In this document: positions 53,727-64,000 of the stretch, piece by piece
Position numbering within the stretch: the first letter of the stretch is position 1
Layout of the letters: each line of letters opens with the position of its first letter
From: Mytilus californianus
Lineage: Eukaryota; Mollusca; Bivalvia; Mytilida; Mytilidae
Reading direction: 5' to 3'
NCBI RefSeq assembly: GCF_021869535.1
Contig: NW_026262594.1
Span: 59,961 to 123,960 of the forward strand
Length of the DNA stretch: 64,000 nt
Translations under genes and position numbers: made by a program
Notes under the pieces: model-generated
Databases searched by the model: none
What the model saw: only the letters and a program-made list of their open reading frames with translations
What the model was told of the DNA's origin: nothing

Positions 53727-55473
53727 GGCACAGGCTCATATAAATTTGACTTTTGAATAACTGTAATAAATCTGATAAATCAAATGAGTGTTCCGTTGCT
53801 TTTAATACTTATTATATTAAATTCAAGAGTATTTAAAAAGCAAATTTTTGCAATATTTAAATTTTTTAGGCCAAAATCTTGACTGTTGAAAATATTTGAT
53901 TTAAACGTCAAAAATAAACATCCAAATTTAAATATTAAAATGGCCCTAGTTTCTATAATATATATCCTATGGCCATGAAACTTGGCCAACTATCTTATAA
54001 TTGCCTAAGCTTAGGTCATGCAAAGTTTTATTAAAATTGGTCAAGTCTTTCTATCCTATTAGGTCCAAGGACACAGTTATCGTCCTTTGGTTTTCGTTGT
54101 CTACGAATATAGTCCCTAGTGTGAACAGTGTATAACTTGCTTTTTTTTTTGATACACTTTCCCAATTTATTTCTTGATATTTTATGCATGAAATATTAAG
54201 TAAGGGGATGAAATTACATGTTAAAAAAATTTGGGTGCTGAATCTTTATGTTAAGTAGTGATTTGGTCCAGTTAAAAAAGGTCAAAAATTAGAATGTCTG
54301 AAGCTGTCAAACTGAATTTTAGCCCCCCTTAACACAGAATTGTCAATATTTTGAGTTAGAGCTGGTAGAAGTTTCTATAATTTTGATATTATTTGTATCA
54401 ATAGTAGTACACTACACTGTAAAAATCTTTTTAAGATAGAGTAGGTGCGATTTTTTTAATTTGAATTTATTGTCTAAAAGAAATGCACTACGAAATAACT
54501 GTGTTCTCGGGCCTAAGAGATGAATTCCGTAAATGTAGATTCTGTACTTTGGCAACTTTCCTGAATGGTTTGCTGGTTTCAATTTGTCAAACTCAATAAA
54601 AGTAAAGCATTTACATCTTTGTTTGACAGAAATTCTGTTTAAATGTCCCATTTTGGCATTATACGGATAAAATAAGCATTTTAAAGCAGTTTCCATTTTA
54701 TGCCTAAGAGCCATGCTGACTTTCTATCTGGCAGCTTTTTATGTTCCTGATATTTGTGTTTCTATGCTTAAATCAAATTTAATTAACCATTTGTGAACTC
54801 AGAATCTAGAGAAAAGTAGATCATCACAGAAAAAATTTGCAGAATATTTGTATTTATGTCCCTGGTTAAACGGCCTGTTTGATGTATGTGAAATGTGAAG
54901 AGCTTTGTACATAAAATCTGTAGTCCATCACAAATATTTCACTAAATCTGTAAAAAAAACACTTTACAATGATCAGTACACCCTATTCATTTCATATGCT
55001 ACCATAATTTTCTTCTTTAGGATAGTAAGTGGTTCAAATATATGCCAAATGAGACTAAAACTACATGCAAGTTTTCCATTGAAAAGTGAAAAACTGGTCA
55101 TCAGACCATACTGTCTGCAAAAAAAAGTTGAATTCAAGAGTTCTTTTGCAATTAGACTTCTTGTATCATGACATCTTAGCATAGAAATGAGCAAAAAGTA
55201 ACAAATTTCAATTTCTTATAGCCTCTGTGTGCATTTTTATATGTAAATATGGGCTACGGCCTAAATCGACTCTAAATAATTCTCAGTCTTACATGGCCTA
55301 AGACCATTTTATACTCATGTGGTATGCTTTTTGTAACTTTTCTTTACATTTAAAGTACATTTAATATATATGGAAGAATAATGTATGGTTAAAAAACTTC
55401 AAAAACTTCAAATTGGTTGAAAAAAATGCATGTTTATGTAAGGCTTCCCTTTATTCGAAAATCTCTATTTTCA
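53727..55473 (+). repeat. Unit 31, type M
   Basis: One 149-bp block, T allele at 54442, and the C>T mark at 55142 matching unit 19. Confidence 0.97.
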
Positions 55474-57369
55474 GGCACAGGCTCATATAAATTTGACTTT
55501 TGAATAACTGTAATAAATCTGATAAATCAAATGAGTGTTCCGTTGCTTTTAATACTTATTATATTAAATTCAAGAGTATTTAAAAAGCAAATTTTTGCAA
55601 TATTTAAATTTTTTAGGCCAAAATCTTGACTGTTGAAAATATTTGATTTAAACGTCAAAAATAAACATCCAAATTTAAATATTAAAATGGCCCTAGTTTC
55701 TATAATATATATCCTATGGCCATGAAACTTGGCCAACTATCTTATAATTGCCTAAGCTTAGGTCATGCAAAGTTTTATTAAAATTGGTCAAGTCTTTCTA
55801 TCCTATTAGGTCCAAGGACACAGTTATCGTCCTTTGGTTTTCGTTGTTCTATAATATATATCCTATGGCCATGAAACTTGGCCAACTATCTTATAATTGC
55901 CTAAGCTTAGGTCATGCAAAGTTTTATTAAAATTGGTCAAGTCTTTCTATCCTAATAGGTCCAAGGACACAGTTATCGTCCTTTGGTTTTCGTTGTCTAC
56001 GAATATAGTCCCTAGTGTGAACAGTGTATAACTTGCTTTTTTTTTTGATACACTTTCCCAATTTATTTCTTGATATTTTATGCATGAAATATTAAGTAAG
56101 GGGATGAAATTACATGTTAAAAAAATTTGGGTGCTGAATCTTTATGTTAAGTAGTGATTTGATCCAGTTAAAAAAGGTCAAAAATTAGAATGTCTGAAGC
56201 TGTCAAACTGAATTTTAGCCCCCCTTAACACAGAATTGTCAATATTTTGAGTTAGAGCTGGTAGAAGTTTCTATAATTTTGATATTATTTGTATCAATAG
56301 TAGTACACTACACTGTAAAAATCTTTTTAAGATAGAGCAGGTGCGATTTTTTTAATTTGAATTTATTGTCTAAAAGAAATGCACTACGAAATAACTGTGT
56401 TCTCGGGCCTAAGAGATGAATTCCGTAAATGTAGATTCTGTACTTTGGCAACTTTCCTGAATGGTTTGCTGGTTTCAATTTGTCAAACTCAATAAAAGTA
56501 AAGCATTTACATCTTTGTTTGACAGAAATTCTGTTTAAATGTCCCATTTTGGCATTATACGGATAAAATAAGCATTTTAAAGCAGTTTCCATTTTATGCC
56601 TAAGAGCCATGCTGACTTTCTATCTGGCAGCTTTTTATGTTCCTGATATTTGTGTTTCTATGCTTAAATCAAATTTAATTAACCATTTGTGAACTCAGAA
56701 TCTAGAGAAAAGTAGATCATCACAGAAAAAATTTGCAGAATATTTGTATTTATGTCCCTGGTTAAACGGCCTGTTTGATGTATGTGAAATGTGAAGAGCT
56801 TTGTACATAAAATCTGTAGTCCATCACAAATATTTCACTAAATCTGTAAAAAAAACACTTTACAATGATCAGTACACCCTATTCATTTCATATGCTACCA
56901 TAATTTTCTTCTTTAGGATAGTAAGTGGTTCAAATATATGCCAAATGAGACTAAAACTACATGCAAGTTTTCCATTGAAAAGTGAAAAACTGGTCATCAG
57001 ACCATACTGTCTGCAAAAAAAAGTTGAATTCAAGAGTCCTTTTGCAATTAGACTTCTTGTATCATGACATCTTAGCATAGAAATGAGCAAAAAGTAACAA
57101 ATTTCAATTTCTTATAGCCTCTGTGTGCATTTTTATATGTAAATATGGGCTACGGCCTAAATCGACTCTAAATAATTCTCAGTCTTACATGGCCTAAGAC
57201 CATTTTATACTCATGTGGTATGCTTTTTGTAACTTTTCTTTACATTTAAAGTACATTTAATATATATGGAAGAATAATGTATGGTTAAAAAACTTCAAAA
57301 ACTTCAAATTGGTTGAAAAAAATGCATGTTTATGTAAGGCTTCCCTTTATTCGAAAATCTCTATTTTCA
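55474..57369 (+). repeat. Unit 32, type L
   Basis: The 149-bp pair is at 55699-55847 and 55848-55996. T>A at 55955 and G>A at 56162 both match unit 20. Confidence 0.97.
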
Positions 57370-59265
57370 GGCACAGGCTCATATAAATTTGACTTTTGAA
57401 TAACTGTAATAAATCTGATAAATCAAATGAGTGTTCCGTTGCTTTTAATACTTATTATATTAAATTCAAGAGTATTTAAAAAGCAAATTTTTGCAATATT
57501 TAAATTTTTTAGGCCAAAATCTTGACTGTTGAAAATATTTGATTTAAACGTCAAAAATAAACATCCAAATTTAAATATTAAAATGGCCCTAGTTTCTATA
57601 ATATATATCCTATGGCCATGAAACTTGGCCAACTATCTTATAATTGCCTAAGCTTAGGTCATGCAAAGTTTTATTAAAATTGGTCAAGTCTTTCTATCCT
57701 ATTAGGTCCAAGGACACAGTTATCGTCCTTTGGTTTTCGTTGTTCTATAATATATATCCTATGGCCATGAAACTTGGCCAACTATCTTATAATTGCCTAA
57801 GCTTAGGTCATGCAAAGTTTTATTAAAATTGGTCAAGTCTTTCTATCCTATTAGGTCCAAGGACACAGTTATCGTCCTTTGGTTTTCGTTGTCTACGAAT
57901 ATAGTCCCTAGTGTGAACAGTGTATAACTTGCTTTTTTTTTTGATACACTTTCCCAATTTATTTCTTGATATTTTATGCATGAAATATTAAGTAAGGGGA
58001 TGAAATTACATGTTAAAAAAATTTGGGTGCTGAATCTTTATGTTAAGTAGTGATTTGGTCCAGTTAAAAAAGGTCAAAAATTAGAATGTCTGAAGCTGTC
58101 AAACTGAATTTTAGCCCCCCTTAACACAGAATTGTCAATATTTTGAGTTAGAGCTGGTAGAAGTTTCTATAATTTTGATATTATTTGTATCAATAGTAGT
58201 ACACTACACTGTAAAAATCTTTTTAAGATAGAGCAGGTGCGATTTTTTTAATTTGAATTTATTGTCTAAAAGAAATGCACTACGAAATAACTGTGTTCTC
58301 GGGCCTAAGAGATGAATTCCGTAAATGTAGATTCTGTACTTTGGCAACTTTCCTGAATGGTTTGCTGGTTTCAATTTGTCAAACTCAATAAAAGTAAAGC
58401 ATTTACATCTTTGTTTGACAGAAATTCTGTTTAAATGTCCCATTTTGGCATTATACGGATAAAATAAGCATTTTAAAGCAGTTTCCATTTTATGCCTAAG
58501 AGCCATGCTGACTTTCTATCTGGCAGCTTTTTATGTTCCTGATATTTGTGTTTCTATGCTTAAATCAAATTTAATTAACCATTTGTGAACTCAGAATCTA
58601 GAGAAAAGTAGATCATCACAGAAAAAATTTGCAGAATATTTGTATTTATGTCCCTGGTTAAACGGCCTGTTTGATGTATGTGAAATGTGAAGAGCTTTGT
58701 ACATAAAATCTGTAGTCCATCACAAATATTTCACTAAATCTGTAAAAAAAACACTTTACAATGATCAGTACACCCTATTCATTTCATATGCTACCATAAT
58801 TTTCTTCTTTAGGATAGTAAGTGGTTCAAATATATGCCAAATGAGACTAAAACTACATGCAAGTTTTCCATTGAAAAGTGAAAAACTGGTCATCAGACCA
58901 TACTGTCTGCAAAAAAAAGTTGAATTCAAGAGTCCTTTTGCAATTAGACTTCTTGTATCATGACATCTTAGCATAGAAATGAGCAAAAAGTAACAAATTT
59001 CAATTTCTTATAGCCTCTGTGTGCATTTTTATATGTAAATATGGGCTACGGCCTAAATCGACTCTAAATAATTCTCAGTCTTACATGGCCTAAGACCATT
59101 TTATACTCATGTGGTATGCTTTTTGTAACTTTTCTTTACATTTAAAGTACATTTAATATATATGGAAGAATAATGTATGGTTAAAAAACTTCAAAAACTT
59201 CAAATTGGTTGAAAAAAATGCATGTTTATGTAAGGCTTCCCTTTATTCGAAAATCTCTATTTTCA
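57370..59265 (+). repeat. Unit 33, type L
   Basis: The 149-bp pair is at 57595-57743 and 57744-57892. No private mark. It corresponds to unit 21 and is the last unit assigned to higher-order copy 2. Confidence 0.97.
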
Positions 59266-61161
59266 GTCACAGGCTCATATAAATTTGACTTTTGAATAAC
59301 TGTAATAAATCTGATAAATCAAATGAGTGTTCCGTTGCTTTTAATACTTATTATATTAAATTCAAGAGTATTTAAAAAGCAAATTTTTGCAATATTTAAA
59401 TTTTTTAGGCCAAAATCTTGACTGTTGAAAATATTTGATTTAAACGTCAAAAATAAACATCCAAATTTAAATATTAAAATGGCCCTAGTTTCTATAATAT
59501 ATATCCTATGGCCATGAAACTTGGCCAACTATCTTATAATTGCCTAAGCTTAGGTCATGCAAAGTTTTATTAAAATTGGTCAAGTCTTTCTATCCTATTA
59601 GGTCCAAGGACACAGTTATCGTCCTTTGGTTTTCGTTGTTCTATAATATATATCCTATGGCCATGAAACTTGGCCAACTATCTTATAATTGCCTAAGCTT
59701 AGGTCATGCAAAGTTTTATTAAAATTGGTCAAGTCTTTCTATCCTATTAGGTCCAAGGACACAGTTATCGTCCTTTGGTTTTCGTTGTCTACGAATATAG
59801 TCCCTAGTGTGAACAGTGTATAACTTGCTTTTTTTTTTGATACACTTTCCCAATTTATTTCTTGATATTTTATGCATGAAATATTAAGTAAGGGGATGAA
59901 ATTACATGTTAAAAAAATTTGGGTGCTGAATCTTTATGTTAAGTAGTGATTTGGTCCAGTTAAAAAAGGTCAAAAATTAGAATGTCTGAAGCTGTCAAAC
60001 TGAATTTTAGCCCCCCTTAACACAGAATTGTCAATATTTTGAGTTAGAGCTGGTAGAAGTTTCTATAATTTTGATATTATTTGTATCAATAGTAGTACAC
60101 TACACTGTAAAAATCTTTTTAAGATAGAGCAGGTGCGATTTTTTTAATTTGAATTTATTGTCTAAAAGAAATGCACTACGAAATAACTGTGTTCTCGGGC
60201 CTAAGAGATGAATTCCGTAAATGTAGATTCTGTACTTTGGCAACTTTCCTGAATGGTTTGCTGGTTTCAATTTGTCAAACTCAATAAAAGTAAAGCATTT
60301 ACATCTTTGTTTGACAGAAATTCTGTTTAAATGTCCCATTTTGGCATTATACGGATAAAATAAGCATTTTAAAGCAGTTTCCATTTTATGCCTAAGAGCC
60401 ATGCTGACTTTCTATCTGGCAGCTTTTTATGTTCCTGATATTTGTGTTTCTATGCTTAAATCAAATTTAATTAACCATTTGTGAACTCAGAATCTAGAGA
60501 AAAGTAGATCATCACAGAAAAAATTTGCAGAATATTTGTATTTATGTCCCTGGTTAAACGGCCTGTTTGATGTATGTGAAATGTGAAGAGCTTTGTACAT
60601 AAAATCTGTAGTCCATCACAAATATTTCACTAAATCTGTAAAAAAAACACTTTACAATGATCAGTACACCCTATTCATTTCATATGCTACCATAATTTTC
60701 TTCTTTAGGATAGTAAGTGGTTCAAATATATGCCAAATGAGACTAAAACTACATGCAAGTTTTCCATTGAAAAGTGAAAAACTGGTCATCAGACCATACT
60801 GTCTGCAAAAAAAAGTTGAATTCAAGAGTCCTTTTGCAATTAGACTTCTTGTATCATGACATCTTAGCATAGAAATGAGCAAAAAGTAACAAATTTCAAT
60901 TTCTTATAGCCTCTGTGTGCATTTTTATATGTAAATATGGGCTACGGCCTAAATCGACTCTAAATAATTCTCAGTCTTACATGGCCTAAGACCATTTTAT
61001 ACTCATGTGGTATGCTTTTTGTAACTTTTCTTTACATTTAAAGTACATTTAATATATATGGAAGAATAATGTATGGTTAAAAAACTTCAAAAACTTCAAA
61101 TTGGTTGAAAAAAATGCATGTTTATGTAAGGCTTCCCTTTATTCGAAAATCTCTATTTTCA
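59266..61161 (+). repeat. Unit 34, type L
   Basis: The 149-bp pair is at 59491-59639 and 59640-59788. Private G>T at 59267. It lacks the A>T mark of units 11 and 22, so a third higher-order copy does not start here. Confidence 0.97.
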
Positions 61162-63057
61162 GGCACAGGCTCATATAAATTTGACTTTTGAATAACTGTA
61201 ATAAATCTGATAAATCAAATGAGTGTTCCGTTGCTTTTAATACTTATTATATTAAATTCAAGAGTATTTAAAAAGCAAATTTTTGCAATATTTAAATTTT
61301 TTAGGCCAAAATCTTGACTGTTGAAAATATTTGATTTAAACGTCAAAAATAAACATCCAAATTTAAATATTAAAATGGCCCTAGTTTCTATAATATATAT
61401 CCTATGGCCATGAAACTTGGCCAACTATCTTATAATTGCCTAAGCTTAGGTCATGCAAAGTTTTATTAAAATTGGTCAAGTCTTTCTATCCTATTAGGTC
61501 CAAGGACACAGTTATCGTCCTTTGGTTTTCGTTGTTCTATAATATATATCCTATGGCCATGAAACTTGGCCAACTATCTTATAATTGCCTAAGCTTAGGT
61601 CATGCAAAGTTTTATTAAAATTGGTCAAGTCTTTCTATCCTATTAGGTCCAAGGACACAGTTATCGTCCTTTGGTTTTCGTTGTCTACGAATATAGTCCC
61701 TAGTGTGAACAGTGTATAACTTGCTTTTTTTTTTGATACACTTTCCCAATTTATTTCTTGATATTTTATGCATGAAATATTAAGTAAGGGGATGAAATTA
61801 CATGTTAAAAAAATTTGGGTGCTGAATCTTTATGTTAAGTAGTGATTTGGTCCAGTTAAAAAAGGTCAAAAATTAGAATGTCTGAAGCTGTCAAACTGAA
61901 TTTTAGCCCCCCTTAACACAGAATTGTCAATATTTTGAGTTAGAGCTGGTAGAAGTTTCTATAATTTTGATATTATTTGTATCAATAGTAGTACACTACA
62001 CTGTAAAAATCTTTTTAAGATAGAGCAGGTGCGATTTTTTTAATTTGAATTTATTGTCTAAAAGAAATGCACTACGAAATAACTGTGTTCTCGGGCCTAA
62101 GAGATGAATTCCGTAAATGTAGATTCTGTACTTTGGCAACTTTCCTGAATGGTTTGCTGGTTTCAATTTGTCAAACTCAATAAAAGTAAAGCATTTACAT
62201 CTTTGTTTGACAGAAATTCTGTTTAAATGTCCCATTTTGGCATTATACGGATAAAATAAGCATTTTAAAGCAGTTTCCATTTTATGCCTAAGAGCCATGC
62301 TGACTTTCTATCTGGCAGCTTTTTATGTTCCTGATATTTGTGTTTCTATGCTTAAATCAAATTTAATTAACCATTTGTGAACTCAGAATCTAGAGAAAAG
62401 TAGATCATCACAGAAAAAATTTGCAGAATATTTGTATTTATGTCCCTGGTTAAACGGCCTGTTTGATGTATGTGAAATGTGAAGAGCTTTGTACATAAAA
62501 TCTGTAGTCCATCACAAATATTTCACTAAATCTGTAAAAAAAACACTTTACAGTGATCAGTACACCCTATTCATTTCATATGCTACCATAATTTTCTTCT
62601 TTAGGATAGTAAGTGGTTCAAATATATGCCAAATGAGACTAAAACTACATGCAAGTTTTCCATTGAAAAGTGAAAAACTGGTCATCAGACCATACTGTCT
62701 GCAAAAAAAAGTTGAATTCAAGAGTCCTTTTGCAATTAGACTTCTTGTATCATGACATCTTAGCATAGAAATGAGCAAAAAGTAACAAATTTCAATTTCT
62801 TATAGCCTCTGTGTGCATTTTTATATGTAAATATGGGCTACGGCCTAAATCGACTCTAAATAATTCTCAGTCTTACATGGCCTAAGACCATTTTATACTC
62901 ATGTGGTATGCTTTTTGTAACTTTTCTTTACATTTAAAGTACATTTAATATATATGGAAGAATAATGTATGGTTAAAAAACTTCAAAAACTTCAAATTGG
63001 TTGAAAAAAATGCATGTTTATGTAAGGCTTCCCTTTATTCGAAAATCTCTATTTTCA
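61162..63057 (+). repeat. Unit 35, type L
   Basis: The 149-bp pair is at 61387-61535 and 61536-61684. Private A>G at 62553. Last complete unit. Confidence 0.97.
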
Positions 63058-63993
63058 GGCACAGGCTCATATAAATTTGACTTTTGAATAACTGTAATAA
63101 ATCTGATAAATCAAATGAGTGTTCCGTTGCTTTTAATACTTATTATATTAAATTCAAGAGTATTTAAAAAGCAAATTTTTGCAATATTTAAATTTTTTAG
63201 GCCAAAATCTTGACTGTTGAAAATATTTGATTTAAACGTCAAAAATAAACATCCAAATTTAAATATTAAAATGGCCCTAGTTTCTATAATATATATCCTA
63301 TGGCCATGAAACTTGGCCAACTATCTTATAATTGCCTAAGCTTTGGTCATGCAAAGTTTTATTAAAATTGGTCAAGTCTTTCTATCCTATTAGGTCCAAG
63401 GACACAGTTATCGTCCTTTGGTTTTCGTTGTTCTATAATATATATCCTATGGCCATGAAACTTGGCCAACTATCTTATAATTGCCTAAGCTTAGGTCATG
63501 CAAAGTTTTATTAAAATTGGTCAAGTCTTTCTATCCTATTAGGTCCAAGGACACAGTTATCGTCCTTTGGTTTTCGTTGTCTACGAATATAGTCCCTAGT
63601 GTGAACAGTGTATAACTTGCTTTTTTTTTTGATACACTTTCCCAATTTATTTCTTGATATTTTATGCATGAAATATTAAGTAAGGGGATGAAATTACATG
63701 TTAAAAAAATTTGGGTGCTGAATCTTTATGTTAAGTAGTGATTTGGTCCAGTTAAAAAAGGTCAAAAATTAGAATGTCTGAAGCTGTCAAACTGAATTTT
63801 AGCCCCCCTTAACACAGGATTGTCAATATTTTGAGTTAGAGCTGGTAGAAGTTTCTATAATTTTGATATTATTTGTATCAATAGTAGTACACTACACTGT
63901 AAAAATCTTTTTAAGAATGAGCAGGTGCGATTTTTTTAATTTGAATTTATTGTCTAAAAGAAATGCACTACGAAATAACTGTGTTCTCGGGCC
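63058..63993 (+). repeat. Unit 36, partial type L at the array edge
   Basis: The first 936 bp of an L unit, with the 149-bp pair at 63283-63431 and 63432-63580. Four substituted positions: A>T at 63344, A>G at 63818, and TA to AT at 63917-63918. The change at 63344 breaks a perfect 12-bp palindrome. The match to the repeat stops after 63993. Confidence 0.93.
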
Positions 63994-64000
63994 ATATGAC
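63994..64000. other. Probable right junction of the array with other DNA
   Basis: The last seven bases (atatgac) replace the taagaga that follows at this place in every M and L unit; six of the seven differ. With the rise of substitutions in the last unit, this looks like the array edge. It is very short and could also be a local rearrangement or a sequence error. Confidence 0.6.

Larger units (their letters stand above)
37261..59265. repeat. Higher-order repeat, copy 2 (12 units, 22,005 bp)
   Basis: Units 22-33 in the order L M L M M L' L' M L M L L. This is copy 1 with one additional L unit (unit 24, 40904-42799). Marks at 37299 and 40507 lie 20,109 bp from their partners. Marks at 47039, 48934, 51898, 55142, 55955 and 56162 lie 22,005 bp from theirs, and the difference is exactly one L unit (1896 bp). 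I saw no mark private to either copy, but I did not compare every base. Confidence 0.93.
1..63993. repeat. Kilobase-monomer tandem satellite array (36 units, three length classes)
   Basis: A single head-to-tail repeat fills the window. The phase mark (ggcacaggctc and what follows) recurs at spacings of 1290, 1746/1747 or 1895/1896 bp, all in one orientation. Unit order is S L L S M M L M L M, then L M M M L' L' M L M L L, then L M L M M L' L' M L M L L, then L L L(partial). The lengths add up exactly to the positions seen. Most units show no or one substitution relative to the consensus, so the array is highly homogenised or very young. No gene lies between or within units, and nothing links the repeat to a known satellite family. 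The array is open on the left and appears to stop at 63993 on the right. The role is unknown; centromeric, pericentromeric or subtelomeric heterochromatin are all possible. Confidence 0.98.

Noticed and set aside
59266-63993. Start of a third higher-order copy
   Set aside because: Unit 34 lacks the A>T mark that opens units 11 and 22, and unit 35 is L where an M would be expected.
1-64000. CRISPR array
   Set aside because: The repeats are 1.3-1.9 kb long and contiguous, with no short repeat and unique spacer pattern and no cas genes.
1-64000. rRNA spacer, tRNA cluster or telomere repeat array
   Set aside because: No rRNA core sequence, tRNA-like fold or short telomeric repeat was seen in the unit.

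Overview
The whole window is one head-to-tail satellite array of AT-rich, kilobase-scale monomers, with no gene that I can support. Phasing on the unit start at base 1, I count 35 complete units plus one partial last unit (36 in all). Unit lengths are discrete: S = 1290 bp (2 units), M = 1747 bp (14 units, one of them 1746) and L = 1896 bp (19 units, four of them 1895), and they sum exactly to base 63057. The partial unit (63058-64000) is an L. No rRNA, tRNA, transposase, reverse transcriptase, CRISPR or other recognisable gene is present. Every open frame is 100 codons or shorter, recurs once per unit, overlaps others on both strands, and gathers amino-acid-changing or stop mutations. The architecture, the low GC (near 30% by eye) and the CpG shortage point to a eukaryotic nuclear genome, probably one that methylates CpG. 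I cannot name the species.

The three unit types differ by two simple events. L is M plus an exact tandem duplication of a 149-bp block, placed 225 bp into the unit. S is M minus one 457-bp block with a 2-bp AG microhomology at the junction. A single site downstream (gagCagg / gagTagg) is C in every L and T in every M except the first M (unit 5), so L and M behave as two linked subfamilies and unit 5 looks like an exception or recombinant.

Layout: S L L S M M (1-9865), then L M L M (9866-17151), then a large higher-order duplication, then a run of L units to the right end. The higher-order duplication is the main result. Units 11-21 (17152-37260; 20,109 bp; order L M M M L' L' M L M L L) are repeated in tandem as units 22-33 (37261-59265; 22,005 bp). 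The order and eight private sequence marks are the same, and the second copy has exactly one additional L unit (unit 24, 1896 bp). The order of unit types and the marks together give two exact offsets, 20,109 before the extra unit and 22,005 after it.

The right edge of the window seems to be the edge of the array. The last unit carries four substituted positions in about 936 bp, while internal units mostly carry none or one. The last seven bases (63994-64000) no longer match the repeat. The left end is still inside a unit-phased array, so the array probably continues to the left.
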